This document shows, one piece after another, positions 11,723 to 23,827 of a stretch of DNA of 64,000 nt (position 1 is the stretch's first letter; the number at the start of each line of letters is the position of its first letter). The stretch is from assembly GCA_027605045.1 (NCBI GenBank), contig JAQFWX010000001.1, positions 434,001 through 498,000 of the forward strand, written 5' to 3'. Origin of the DNA: Phallus indusiatus (lineage: Eukaryota; Basidiomycota; Agaricomycetes; Phallales; Phallaceae). Both the position numbers and the translations under genes were made by a program. The notes below the pieces were generated by a model that worked only from the letters and a program-made list of their open reading frames with translations, was not told where the DNA came from and ran no database searches.

Positions 11723-13439
11723 TCAAGCGGTCTGGATGTCTAAAACTTGAACTTCCACGGATTCAGACCCAGGATTATGATCCTCATTTCCTTCTACATC
11801 CACATCTTCTGGGATGGACAGCTCAACAGTAATGGACTGGTGCACATGTTGAAGAACATTTGAAAGATGAAGCGACGGAAGGGATGCATTGCTGGCCTCG
11901 ATTTTGGCAGAGTTTAGGCTGCGGAGGTCGAGTATGAAATCGGTTACAAGGATGCTGGACAAACTTGGGAAATGCGGTGAATATTACGAGTGTCCATAAC
12001 AAAGTACCCTATATATCCTTACGCATTTTGGTAAAGAGTAAACCCTTCTGATATGATCCCAAAAGAAGAAGCTGAGGACTGATCGGGTCAAGAGGCAACG
12101 GAATTGACACAGGAAAATGATATATTTACTTTGATAAACTGGAATACGAATAAAAACTTGTAACTAATATAAAATAGTTTCGAACTTACAGTTGCTAATG
12201 TTTTTGTGATGTTGACGACAACGACAAAACTAGCAGGTTTATGGCTCAGGCTCGAGAGTTTATCGATAGAGTGTCATCGTTGTTCCGCTTACCAACATCT
12301 CAAAATACCTGGTGAAGCTTAAAATGGTAGGTATTCGTCAATAAATTCGACAAAGACTTACTTTGTTTTATCAGCACAGACACAAGACTATGTGTCTCGT
12401 GAATACCTGTTTCACGTTTCAGTTTCCATATACCCCAAACCCTCCACATACAAATGACAAATGCAAGGATGTCGGTGACTATTATAAAAATATTGCGAAT
12501 TAAGGTAAGGATGACAATAACGGCTAACATGAAAGGTGTTTCATATCGCACTCATATTCTAGAAATGAGTAGTAAGAAGTATACCGGGAAGACTAGACTA
12601 AAGACTGAGAATTCAGGCATTCATTGAGTGAAATGATTTGAATGCTGACGGTCTAGTAACACATCCATTGAAGGCTATTATTTCTAGATCAATGGTGGAA
12701 ATTTTTTTAGTTATTATTTGAAGACTCTTTATGGTGTGACTTACCATACAGAAAAATCACCTTGCATGAGAGAAAGCCAAAAGCTAAAGCCGTGGTAGGG
12801 ATTTTACTTTGACAAAAAGTATATAAACGAGCAATTAATAAACCTAATAGGGTAAATGTTATTCAAATAATATGATTAAAGATTATTGGCGCAACCTTGA
12901 ACACCAAAAGATGCCAAAATCTCGAAGACATTTGATGCATTACAGAGCACATTAGAAACTCTTTGGACTGGTTGGGTTCATTCCGGGTTCTATGAGGATT
13001 GGAATATCCTACCTTCCAAGCTTGAGTTTTTTGTTGAGCTTTTGCGTCGAGATTTACTATTAGGTGCACATGAAAAACTTACTTGCGTGAAGCTTGCTGA
13101 AAGGTTAATCACCATATGAACGAAGACCCCGTACCTTGCGAAGATGTACAGCCATGTAGGGAGACTGAACGACTTGAACCATATATACTCGATTTCTCGC
13201 GCCAGTGTTAGGATGGCAGCATAGCCACAAAGTACTGAAGGTTCTTAGTGCTGGGTGTCGCTGTTTTTTTTTATGTAGATAGCCCACCAGTACAACTGAG
13301 GAAGAGCCACCCGCTGAGGTAACTGATAGATTCGGTTGAGTATTGAATATGAAGGGTCAGGCGTTAGAACAGATTCATACTTGTAATATAAATCCTGGAT
13401 AATAACGTCTACGGATGGTGCATTGTTTGTGCTGTTCAT
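11723..13439 (-). CDS. DUF6533 multi-span membrane protein, copy B
   Basis: Minus-strand multi-exon gene from the ATG at 13439 to the TGA at 11723-11725. After an MNSTNN start and two short introns, the signature reads LTLAREIEYIWFKSFSLPTWLYIFARYG, followed by VFVHMVINLSASFTQ up to a GTAAGT donor near 13083. Later exons encode hydrophobic segments (for example around 12300-12551). The final exon has SSILVTDFILDLRSLN and an acidic end VLDIQTA. It is the closest paralog of copy A in both coding and flanking sequence, so the pair arose by tandem duplication. Function unknown. The role is membrane-embedded by composition. Confidence 0.65.
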
Positions 13440-14090
13440 ATTATCATGTGCGATGGCAAGAGATTTAGGGCTATTGTGTTGGGAAGGCTGCATCCTCCGC
13501 CTTATATGCAGTTTCATGACACGATCCATCAACTTCTACATTGAAACTGTGATGAAATTTTATTAAGTTCGAAATACGTCTCACGAGATCACATCGACCA
13601 ATCCACCAAGCAAACCACTGCGTTGATCTTGTCAAACCGTAAGTGAGCTGGACCATTTGCGACCACAAGTAAGACCATTGGCACAGACAGCCACACATCA
13701 ACATTTAATGCGTGTTGAAAATCTCAATGAGCACGAGCCGTGTCAAATGAATCATGGATGTTATTGCATGAATCGGTAGGCTTGTCTCCGATACGATACA
13801 CTGCGACGTCTCCTTCCTTCCGCTATGACCATATTGAACTATTTCCTGTCGCGGGTTAGAACATCATTCAATCATCCAATATAACTTGACGATGCAAGGC
13901 AAGACTATGCGTACCGAAGCAGAGACCTTACTGAACGGACTCGTCGAGACTAGCGATTGTTCCTCATTTCCCTACGAGTTTGGACAGTGTGCAGCGATAA
14001 GCAAGGGACCGAGTTCCATACAGCTCGAGTCCGGACTCCGTGTGATTTGACCGCTGCGATATGGCGAGTAACGATCAACAGACAATGTGG

Positions 14091-14367
14091 ACAACTGCGA
14101 AGAAAAGCATCGGGATTCTTCCGCATCAGATGTGTCGTAATGAACTTTTGGGAACGTATTCCCGAATCCCGCATGTTATACACTGCCCTTTCAGTGCTAA
14201 ACGAGACTCTGATCACGACGGAATTTTCGATGTCCTCTCAAATTTAGTTTCAGAAACAGTTCAAAATGAATCGAAAGCTCAGGCGCGCCGTCAACATCGC
14301 ATCATCACCTCAGTCGTGTCAAACCTGAACAGGACGAAGAGCTCACCTGTGTCGTTGGCCGCAAGCT
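14091..14367. repeat. Flank repeat upstream of DUF6533 copy B
   Basis: Partner of 10505-10788 (same motif order). This copy retains an open plus-strand frame over about 14061-14369, whereas the other is broken. That suggests this copy is nearer the ancestral state. No domain was recognised. Confidence 0.6.
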
Positions 14368-15637
14368 AAAAGTCGGATCATAGAAGATATACGTAATAAA
14401 TTTGAAAAATGTAAACATATCCGCGTGGACTTCATGTAAAACACAAGGCTTACCTGTTAGGAGAGTAAGTTGAGGCCAATTCGTGATAGCATACCGTTGG
14501 TAAAAGCCCTATCATCATGCAAACGCGATATGGCACGTTCTGGTTCTTACGGTGACGTGTCGATTTAAAATTTAGTTTTGGTCCTTTCTTCCGCCACGGA
14601 TGACTAGGTCTCAGAGTTTAAACACATCATCGAAAACAAATTTCGAAAGCAAATATTAATATACGAACTTATACATTGTTTACGAAGAATTTCGGCCGTT
14701 TCAATGTTCTTTTCGAGAAATACGCAAAACACAAGATAAATGTTTATTCCTTGCAATCTAGAGCTTGAAACGATCAGTCTGATGCGTCTACAAACGACGT
14801 CGATGCATTCGGCGACTATAGCAGAGTGCCGCATGCGGCGCGGGCGTTCAGCAGAGCAGGTAAGCGCCGTTGCTGTGACATTGTCCATCGTCTCTCACCT
14901 TCTGCCACATCACAGCAAACTTCGAGCCCCTCTTTTAGCCTCATTTCTCTTTCATTCTTTCTTTCCCTCCCATCCCACCCCAGAGTACATTACCATTTCC
15001 CATCTTAGACAGACTTCCTTACAACCTCCTTCGTTTCCTTCCTCACAACTTTCCTTCTCTCTTTCCTTAGTCATACAACGAGCAAGGACTCAGCGTCAGA
15101 ATATCTCTTCATGTACATAACAGCGCTATAGACACATGTTTGACATCTCGCAGTAGCCCGCAGTGGGGGAGAAGTCCAGTCGCGGAGGGAGGCCCGCCCA
15201 CCCGAGCGGTCACCTCCCACCGCGCACCGAGCCTGTTGGTTCTCTCCCCTTCCCACAGGACTTCTCCTCCACCCTCTGACAGCAACGACGCGTCTGACGA
15301 AGCTGGAGGGCTAGGGTTACAAACTAAGGCCCCGAATTTAGACTCCGAAAGCTGGACTGAAGGTCCGAAACTCACTCTCGCTGACATTACGCCCATTCCT
15401 CACGCTGACTGGAAATAGATACGAATAACTTTAAAAAGATATATCTTCAGAGGACGTACGTCCAACGCGGCGAAGAGACGAATTATAGCGTAAACGGTAC
15501 AGCTCGGGGGACCAAGACCTGGACCGTCAATATCAAGGACAGATAGACCTCCCAGCATTCTTCTAATTGCCTCTGCTGATTGTCAGAATCTAGAGAAATA
15601 GACGCTAGTAATGCGCCCATACGCGTAGTGAAGCGTG

Positions 15638-15683
15638 TCACCTCTTCTCTAGCCGTTCGTGCCGACTACTAGAGAAGAGGTGA
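15638..15683. repeat. 15-bp perfect inverted repeat (hairpin)
   Basis: tcacctcttctctag at 15638-15652 pairs perfectly with ctagagaagaggtga at 15669-15683 across a 16-nt loop. The loop and right arm (25 bp, 15655-15679) recur at 16073-16097. Confidence 0.7.
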
Positions 15684-16044
15684 GCTAAATATTTATATAT
15701 AGAGCATATTATTTACTTATACTCCTGTAATGTTGCTCACGGAAACAGGCTATGCGGAGATTAGTCAGCGCTCGGTATATGCGCCGGTCCGTCAATATTT
15801 TGCAAATTTTAGTTACTTTGTACTTTTCACATTAAACTTTTCTGGCTTTTCACATTTTCCATTCTCTTTAGATTACATTTTAGCACCATTCCAATTTCCT
15901 GGAAACTCCCAAATCATGTATATAAAAACCTTTTCTTTATCTTACAAATACAATAACAATGTTTTCCTCCTATTTCTCCCTCTGAGCACACATTCGCTGA
16001 TTCCCTTATCTTTCCTGTTCGCTCCTGAGGCGCACGTATCAGTA

Positions 16045-16111
16045 AGCTAAAATACTTACAGGTAATAGAGTCGTTCGTGCCGACTACTAGAGAAGAGCTA
16101 AAATACTTACA
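16045..16111. repeat. 16-bp direct repeats flanking a 35-bp insert
   Basis: agctaaaatacttaca occurs at 16045-16060 and again at 16096-16111. The 35 bp between them includes most of the 25-bp sequence also found in the hairpin at 15655-15679. The arrangement looks like an insertion with target duplication, or a repair event. Confidence 0.6.
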
Positions 16112-16961
16112 CTGATCTCCTCCAATCTAACACCACTCAAATCTGAAGATGAGCAGCGGATTAAGTTTATAATCACCGCTAGACCTGAACGGGAATACAT
16201 TGAAGATGATGTGAAGCCAGAGGCAAACGCAGAGCACTTTCCGGGAGAACATACACCACCCGAAGTGGTATAATAACCAGAGAAACCCACCGGACAGATG
16301 GGTTCAGTGGAAGATCGACTTCACTGAGGAGTGCTTCGAGATCAATAGATATCCTAAAAGCTCGTTACATAAATTCCGAATGGGCTTTATTAACTTGAAG
16401 TTTGGATCGCACAGTAAGTGAGGTTTGTGTTGATTAAAGATGCTAACATGCAGATGTGCGGGTTAGTTACAAACGACGATTTCCTAACTGATTCAAGAGC
16501 CGGAGCGAAGATAGGGCAGGATATTGAGGGTGTTGTGGGAGGGAAACAAGGTGGCCTGAGAAATGGTAAAAAGGTTTAGTGAAGTTGCGTCGACTTTTTG
16601 AAGAACTGATGGTCGCAAGGAACTATAATAGTCATCCTGAAAAAGTAATGAAGAGGCTCGTATTTAGTAAATAATCAAGGTTTTCTAAGAATACCGCGAC
16701 GATACGCCTGAGAGCGAGGAGGGTCAGTCTGATGCAGGGAACGGAGAAAATATGGGTCCATCCGCGACAGGAACCGCATATAAATACTGCAATATCTCGT
16801 GTTAGGAAACAACCATATCCAACATCACCACTCAGTTTTAGTTCAACATTTTTCCACCGATCACAAATATCAATATCATACAACTTTGAGACTATTTATT
16901 ATCCATCCCGGACTCGCTTCTTCGAGGTTTTACGACCGCCCTTATTGAATCAGCTACTGGA

Positions 16962-17318
16962 TTAGAAACGAGCAGAATTAATTGCTTTAAACAGGGAGTA
17001 CTTGGTCATGAAATACCGCACCTTGTGAGCAGAGAATGACTCCACGTCGGCCTCAGATGGAATGGCATATGGCGGGTGATACGCAGACACCCTGTTCTCT
17101 GGAAGGAAGTTAGAACTTTGTATACCCTTTTACTCCAACAAACTTACTGCCTGGCGATGAGAGTGTTGTTATATCTAGCACTTTAAATAAATAGGTCAGA
17201 GGAGTGATACTCTACGACATAAAAATAGCTTATACTCGATGTCAACAGGAGCAGGAGCAGCACCGACCCAAGTTAAGACGGCAAAAACAGTGGCAAACTT
17301 AGCAATCTTGGAGAACAT
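16962..17318 (-). CDS. Small secreted protein, 81 aa
   Basis: Three exons by eye: 17236-17318, 17148-17180 and 16962-17091, with two GT-AG introns. They join in frame to 81 residues ending INSARF. The N-terminus is a strong signal peptide (KIAKFATVFAVLTWVG) followed by AAPAPVDID. The mature part is short, has no Cys and contains an ARYNNTLIARQ segment. A TATAAATT box on the same strand at 17387-17394 sits about 70 bp upstream of the ATG. No family was recognised. It could be an effector-like or cell-wall peptide. The last splice site was chosen because only it keeps the frame open, so the model is tentative. Confidence 0.5.
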
Positions 17319-20204
17319 ACTGAGTGTGTAGAGTTAAGCAGAAAGCTTTGTGACTTGTGTCGTAATGGTGAAGGATAGATATCGCGAATTTATAGTAGAA
17401 TGAAGAGCGCCCGGGTATTAGATTTTGAGGATAACGAAGTGAAGATACACCGTGAATCTGCACTGTTGCCTTTCGCAGGGTCGTACTAGTAGTACGTCGT
17501 TACTGGATCATACCCTTATTTCAGCTATCCCAAACTAACTGTCATTCTAAAAAAAATTGATAAAACAAAATTGTGATGTTGTTGAAGGCCTCGTATGCCA
17601 AGATGCGTGCTATATGTACATTATATACCCTATGATAGAGGCATTAAAAACAACTGAGCAGTGTATTCATACGGAGATCGTCTTACATAGTAAATTATGG
17701 AGGAGTGATAATATTAGACCACCAGTCAAAACAAGGGGAAGATTATCGCGGTTAGACAGCTGTGGCGTGAGGAACAGTGCAAATCGGCGCGCCAGGATTA
17801 TCGAACTGATACACAGTGTCCTCATTTGTCAAAAGCCAACGGCGCAGGGAAGCGTTAGAACAGGTCGCCGTCTTAAAAATGCAGTCATGCACTTGCCCTG
17901 ATCTAAATATATATCCCGAGAGACGTCATCTTCTGTTCTATAACAATGCGCAGTGCACTTCCCAGAAATGATAAACCAGATCCAACCCTTGTTGAAAGGG
18001 CATCATCCTGAAGTCAGAAAAAGCCGGATACATATTTGTCTTCTATACGAAATGCACGTTTCAAGCATTTGCGCGGGTAACGGGTAACGGAAGTTCTTTT
18101 CGCTGTTCTCGCTCTTTAAATTCTATGAATTTAGCCAAAATGCAGCGTGTCAGGTAGGTGTATCGCGTTCCGCTTACTCAAACTATCCCTGCTTGACTTA
18201 CAGGTCATTATATGGTTAATAGATGTAAATGCCGGTGAGTCAATTCAGGATCTAAAACCATAATTGTGACACAGGGCGGTATCCCTTTGCATCGTAAGCT
18301 CAAAATTGTCCGAGAGTGATGACTAAAAAGTGTGAGTCACTAGCCTAGTAGCCACTCCACATGTATAATCAACTGAGATGAACATATTGGTAGGTCAAAC
18401 ACCGGTCTTCATGATAAACGAAGTAACTCAAGGATCAGGGTGTTACTAAAAAAACCGGTTCCTGTGCGATTTGCGCTCGAATCGAATTACCAAAAGGGTC
18501 TGATTCTAAATTAGGGTGCGTAACACTTAGCCTAGAGAATTTGAGCACCGAACTAAAAGTCATGACATGCTAGATGGATCAGACTTACAGATCTGAGCCT
18601 ATCTGAGCCACATCATCTGCTAAAGATAACCAATTTTTCATGTAACTCCAAGGAGATAGTGTATTTGTTTGTCGTAGGTCTGTCAAGTTTATCATAGTTT
18701 AAGGAACGCTATTGGAACGTTCGCTATAGGCATAAGCATCGCTTTGAATGAATTGAATGAAGAAGGTACGATGCTGATTACAAGCTATCTTTGCTTACCT
18801 TATACACATTTGTTCGTGCCTTCGAGCGACAAACGGTATTCCATTTTACGATTTTACTCAAACACAAGGTTTGAAGTTATCGGAAGCAAGACAATACTTT
18901 GCGAGTATAAAACAAGCCAACCAAATTGCGCGTTATTATAGGCAGCACGAAAAGAATAGCCAGATTTCGTCTGATTCAATGCAAACAACTCTGTCTGCGC
19001 AGTGCGCACATGTACAGAAACCGGGAGCAGAAAATTGACAGGCATTGCGTCGCATCGGAACGGTAGTGATATGAATTTCGGTTACATAATGGCTAGCTGC
19101 ATTTCTCTTAGCTCATAAAATTTACCGTGTGTAACGGACTTCTGCTTAACCTCAAGGTTTTGAAGAATTAGTTGGAGGTAAACTAGAAATCAATTATAGA
19201 GAGAACATACCACGAGACCTCATTTATCCGACGATGCCATTAGACCAATTCAATGGGTTGCGATCATGCGTATACAGTGCAACTGTAAGCTCTGACTAGG
19301 GTAACTTTGCCGGAGGCATCCGTGACATCCGCGACATAACAGCGCTTGTGGTTTGCTTGTTTTCCCAATGTTTTCCCTTTTTTTCGAAACGGCTGGACGA
19401 ACTTCTTTCTACTCCGGAGTTATAGCAAATTAGCGGAACGACATCAGGCGTTAATAGATGTGTATGCATCGCTGTCCTTTATCTTTTTTTTCGACTGAGC
19501 TTTCGGACCCTCGCGTATAGGAAACCCTTCAATATTACTTGCGTGGACGTCGTATGTTACCGTAGGATGGTTCACAATGCCAACGGAATCAGACGCAGTG
19601 AGACGTGACGCGCGTGACGACTGGTATTCAAAAGCGTCAAAACGGGAGGTATCCGGCTTTGTCTCCATCTGCCTGTTGAACAGCTTTCGCGTCAACAATG
19701 TATTCATCCTTACTACAAATGCATTCAAAAATTCTTGTATTAAGATTGAGTAATCCCAAGTAAGTGCGAATTCGGGTTTTTATCTTTACTTCAAACCTGT
19801 GGTTACCATGGCGACGCGCCCTACTTCCACAGAGTCGCCAGTTTCTGTTCAAACGGTGAAGACTCTGTAGACTAGGGAATCTCGAAACAGGCTACAGCAG
19901 CCGTAAAGATGCCGAAAATTTTTCTCTTTCCATCCTTATTGCCACCGCCACCAACATTGACGATATTCGCCCTAATTAGAATCACGCCGATCCATCTGTC
20001 CAATCTCCCTCGCTTTGGTTTTGGTCGTGACCGCCTGAACAGAGCAGACTCAAATTTCTCAAGATGATAAAACTTCAATCTATTCGTACATGACTTCAGA
20101 CTCTGCGTTGCAAAGTCTGTGTTAGCGATCAAACCAGCCACCAACGCGTAATGCGCTCGCTTTTGAAAACAACGCTAGAGGTAAGTCGGTGCATGGAGTA
20201 AGCC
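17319..20204. other. Intergenic, no supported gene
   Basis: About 2.9 kb without a recognisable gene. Medium-length frames exist (17557-17901 plus, 19444-19728 minus), but neither shows domains, signal peptide or supporting splice structure. The promoter of the small secreted gene occupies the first 100 bp. Confidence 0.5.
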
Positions 20205-21094
20205 TTGTCCGCCGCAATTGTCATCGATCTTATTTTTTTCTCACAGCATCCTTCAGCACAATGCTTGTACAATGAAGTTCCTCATGTCTCGAACAAACCA
20301 GACCAAATTTCCCATTACTGCTTCCCTTTCGACAATGGTCTCATGACGATAGTAGCGTGCCACCTCCTTTTCAGTTCCTTAATTACGCAAGCGGAAGAGG
20401 AAACCTGTGTAAAACCCGCATTGTCCATCTTTAAATCCGGCACCGCCTTTTGTTGTTGACTCATTCTGCTTCTCACCGCCTCCGCCCCCTCTATTGTACA
20501 AACTGCCTCGTGTTCTGCCGACGTTCCACGCGTCAAGTTGGTCATCACTTGTACTCAGCCCTTCTCTGATGACCCGCCATATAAAATGCCTCAGACCTCA
20601 GCTTTTGACCTACATATCTTTTATCATCTCAACAATTCCCAATGCAAACGCCACTGGCATCCACTGCACAGCCATATTTATTTGCCTCCGCCACTGACCC
20701 ACTCCGATCAACAAATCTTCTTTCGGCAAATATTAGACACGCCTCCCTTATTCCTCTCAACACCCCGACTCAATCATGTAATTATTTTTTTCTTTCCTTT
20801 ACATCTCTCAAGCTAATTCCTGCAGCGCTCAACGTTAGAAAACGCGGGCGCTCAGAAGTAGATGGCTATACTGAAGACGAGGATGGTGAAATTCCGCCCG
20901 ACACTTCGACAATGGACGTAATCATGGCGAAACGAAAACAGAATGCATTGGCGGCGCGTCGAAGTCGGATACGTAAATTGGAATATACTCATAAGCTTGA
21001 GGAATCTCTGGCAGCCATAACTCGAGATCGCGATATGTGGAGGGAGCGAGCCTACCGGGCTGAAAATAAATTACGAGCTCATGGGTTATTATGA
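20205..21094 (+). pseudogene. Truncated, decayed copy of the GCN4-like bZIP gene
   Basis: Similarity to the bZIP gene at 5222-6712 starts at about 20205 (AAIVIDLIFF against VAIDYDFLDD). It continues through matching segments such as QAEEETCV, DDPPYKMPQT and TPTQSCNY, which lie in different frames, so several indels have broken it. About the first 200 residues are missing. From the conserved Lys-Leu-Ile-Pro-Ala-Ala stretch to the stop at 21094 the frame is open. It encodes a complete bZIP, AKRKQNALAARRSRIRKLE plus zipper, about 80% like the intact copy. An ATG at 20642 would give a 150-residue product made mostly of the DNA-binding domain. Either it is a dying gene or a retained mini-bZIP. Confidence 0.7.
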
Positions 21095-21756
21095 AAATGG
21101 TTTAATCTTTCACCTCTTTCAGTTTCTTGATCCTTCGTCCTTGTACTAGTTATTTCCACGAGGGTTTCGCACACTCTATCCACATTTCTCTATCAGGCCC
21201 CATGTCTCTTTGTCTGTTCCAACCCCTGTTCTGTTCATCTTAACTTTCATTATATTTACCTTCACTGGTCTCGTTGCCACCCAAAAACTCGATTTGTCTG
21301 TAGATTGTTCCATCCTACAATTTTCTTTGATATGTATTTATGTGAAGCTCTCCGAGTAGTTTGAACTGGTTTTAGATCAATAGTGAGGTATGGTTAATGT
21401 CATCACGTAGGCTCTTCTCGAGTCCTCTTGAATTAACAGTAAGAGATGTTAATATGCGACGCGGATGTTTGGCTGTATGCTTGGTGACAACGGATTAGAT
21501 AAGGAGCCGCCGATGATACCAACAAAAACACAGACTAAAAAATACCTTTTGAGTTTTGACTGATCATTTATTTTAGAATTACTATACCACGCTTGTGTTA
21601 TCAATTAATTAAATAAAAACAGAGAACAGTTATTTTATGCGAATAAGATTTTCAAATTCACACCAACACGTTAAACCTGCACAAGCCCCTCTTGCCTGCT
21701 ATTGTCACTACAAATATTAGCAGTTCTCAGTAATAACATACTAAAGAACCCTGCTC
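21095..21756. other. Intergenic between bZIP copy and DUF6533 copy C
   Basis: Pyrimidine-rich at first, like the 3' flank of the intact bZIP gene, then AT-rich. No coding frame. Confidence 0.55.
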
Positions 21757-23486
21757 TTAAGCTGTCTGACTATATTTGATATAAGATTCAGTAATAGAGT
21801 CGTGGTCATAGTCCGAGTCGTCAAGGCTGTCTTTCACATCGGTGTCTTCAGGAGTGGCCAGCTCGACAATAATTGATTGCCGAACATGTTGGACAAAACT
21901 CCAAGTTGTGAATCGTAGCGATGGAAGGTATGCTTTGCTGACCTCGATTTTATGGGAGTTAAGTTCGCGAAGGTCTAACATAAAATCGGCCATCAAGATG
22001 CTCGACAAGCTTGAATTGGAAGTTAGATAATATTTATGATCCAAAAACAACAAAAAGTCTCACGCATTTTGTATAGAATTGAAAACTTGCGACAACTCGA
22101 AAACAGAGTCAGAGGTCTAAATAAGTTTGGTGACGATGATTGAGATAAGAAAGAACGTTGAGCAATACATTTCCAGCCTGCAAAACAGCTCATAAATACA
22201 AAGTAGCTTCGTCATTTTTTAACTCACCCCTCTTAATACTAAGTCCGTGAGGCTAATGAAGACGACGAAACTTTGCGGATGATCCTTAATTCAAGAGACT
22301 ACATTTACGGTGCAGAACTCAAGGGTGCTTACCAGCATCTTAATATACCTGATTGTTGATTGTCAGAGCTTATTTGCAAACGGATTAACTGACAAACTCA
22401 CTTTGTTTAATAATCAAAGATAGAAGACTATGCGTGTCTCGAATACCGTATTCGTTGTTCGATTTCCACATACTCCAAACTTGAAGCCTACACATGCAAA
22501 CACAGAATACAACGAAATCAGTGCAAACGGTGCTGATGTCACTGCTGAGTATGAGTTTAACATTTATGTCTAGTACATCCGTTTTTAGGTAATATTCGTT
22601 TTTTTTTGGAGACTTCCATGAGACATACTGGAAAAACTGAAAGCAGGGTGTTACATCTTTCTGAACCAATCTCAAAATTGAATTACTAACCCCGTTCCGC
22701 ATCTCGGGAACGCTATTACATCTGGAGGATTCAGGATAGAGGATTAAACACTTTTAGCAACGTCAGGGCTCATACCATACAAGTGGAGTATAATGCTTGA
22801 GAAAAAACCAAAAGCTAAGCTCATGGCCAGAATTTTGCTTGGCCACAAAGCATATGCTCGAGTAATCAACAAACCTAAGACACCTTGCTCAGATGTGAGT
22901 AAATAACTGATAATCCAAGCACACCTTGAACACCAGTATATGACAAGAATGACGCGGCAGTTGACCCAAAGTTGACCAAGATGTTACAAGAGCTTTGGAT
23001 ATTTGAGAAATTTTGTCGATATTAATGTTCAGAATCGACTGTTTACCTTTCAGACTTGGAAACATAAATAATATTAATCAAATTCGATTGGCTTTTGAAC
23101 AGATATAATCTAATCAACTTACTGTCGTGAAGATTTTCGACAAAAGAAGTCCTTGCTCAACCAAAGCCCCGTATCTTGCAAAAATGTATAGCCACGTAGG
23201 TACACTGAAATGCTTTGTCCATATATGCTTTATCTCCTGTGATAGCTTCAAAAGGGCGGCATAGAAGAGAAGGACTAGAAAGTTATATATGTTAGAGCAG
23301 CTGATGTCCTTGGGCTTAGATCGGTTACCTGTACAACTGAGGCAAACCCAGTTGTAAACATTGCTAAAATTTTTACGTCAGGTATGTATATTAATAATGG
23401 AAGATCAACATATCATACCCCTCGTACATGTCTCGAATAATGGTGTCTGTGGAAAAAACAGTTACCTTACTGCTTGTGCTGTTCAT
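21757..23486 (-). CDS. DUF6533 multi-span membrane protein, copy C
   Basis: Minus-strand multi-exon gene from the ATG at 23486 (MNSTSSKVT) to the TAA at 21757-21759. The signature exon near 23.15-23.27 kb encodes ALLKLSQEIKHIW then PTWLYIFARYGALVEQGLL. Hydrophobic exons follow near 22.8 and 22.4-22.6 kb. The last exon has SSILMADFMLDLRELN and an acidic tail. It is closest to copy D, with conserved intron positions. Unknown function, membrane location by composition. Exon borders in the middle were not all resolved, so a disabling change cannot be excluded. Confidence 0.6.
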
Positions 23487-23614
23487 TATGTGGTCAAGAA
23501 CGATGATAGAGATTAGTTCCCAATGAGTGTCATTGAAGATGTAAACGAATACCCTTGTTCTTAAATACAGTCTCAGCCTCTAAATGGCCATGAACTGTAC
23601 AATTTTCGTCTCTA

Positions 23615-23766
23615 TGCCAATCAATGATCTGTTTTTTTTTTTTGGCGGAGCTTAAGGCTGGTTTTCTGGCGATAGCCAGTCGAGCTATTTATAGGGCCGC
23701 TGCCTGGGTGTGTACGTAGAGAAACATAGATACATAAATTTGGCAACAGTGCCAATCAATGATCTG
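23615..23766 (-). mobile_element. Short retroposon-like insertion with poly(A) and 17-bp TSD
   Basis: tgccaatcaatgatctg occurs perfectly at 23615-23631 and 23750-23766. Between them lie 118 bp that start on the plus strand with 12 T (23632-23643). Read on the minus strand this is a short element ending in poly(A), flanked by a 17-bp direct repeat: the hallmark of LINE-type target-primed insertion. No clear pol III A or B boxes were seen. The related spacer of copy D lacks this segment. Confidence 0.6.
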
Positions 23767-23827
23767 GGTTTGGCTCTGAAGTAGATCTCCAATGTGCTTC
23801 AGAGCCGAAACCCAAATTATTGATTAG
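23753..23827. repeat. Imperfect hairpin, arms of about 30 bp
   Basis: caatcaatgatctgggtttg and following bases (23753-23781) pair with the reverse complement at 23797-23827 around a loop of about 15 nt. It directly adjoins the retroposon-like insertion and includes its right target duplicate. Confidence 0.65.

Larger units (their letters stand above)
13440..16961. other. Gene-poor region with repeat remnants
   Basis: Holds the flank repeat at 14091-14367 and the hairpin and direct repeats at 15.6-16.1 kb. A broken coding-like stretch lies near 16136-16380 on the plus strand. Its fragments KSEDEQRIKFIITARPE and DRWVQWKIDFTEE sit in different frames and are interrupted by stops. A GC-richer frame at 15140-15418 has no recognisable domain. 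No intact gene is supported. Confidence 0.5.

Noticed and set aside
14740..15418. Two plus-strand open frames (14740-15120 and 15140-15418)
   Set aside because: Low-complexity, Ser/Pro-rich, no start context, no splice partners and no motif. Possibly remnants, but not supportable as genes.
17557..17901. 114-codon plus-strand frame
   Set aside because: No motif, unusual composition and no supporting signals in a gene-poor region.
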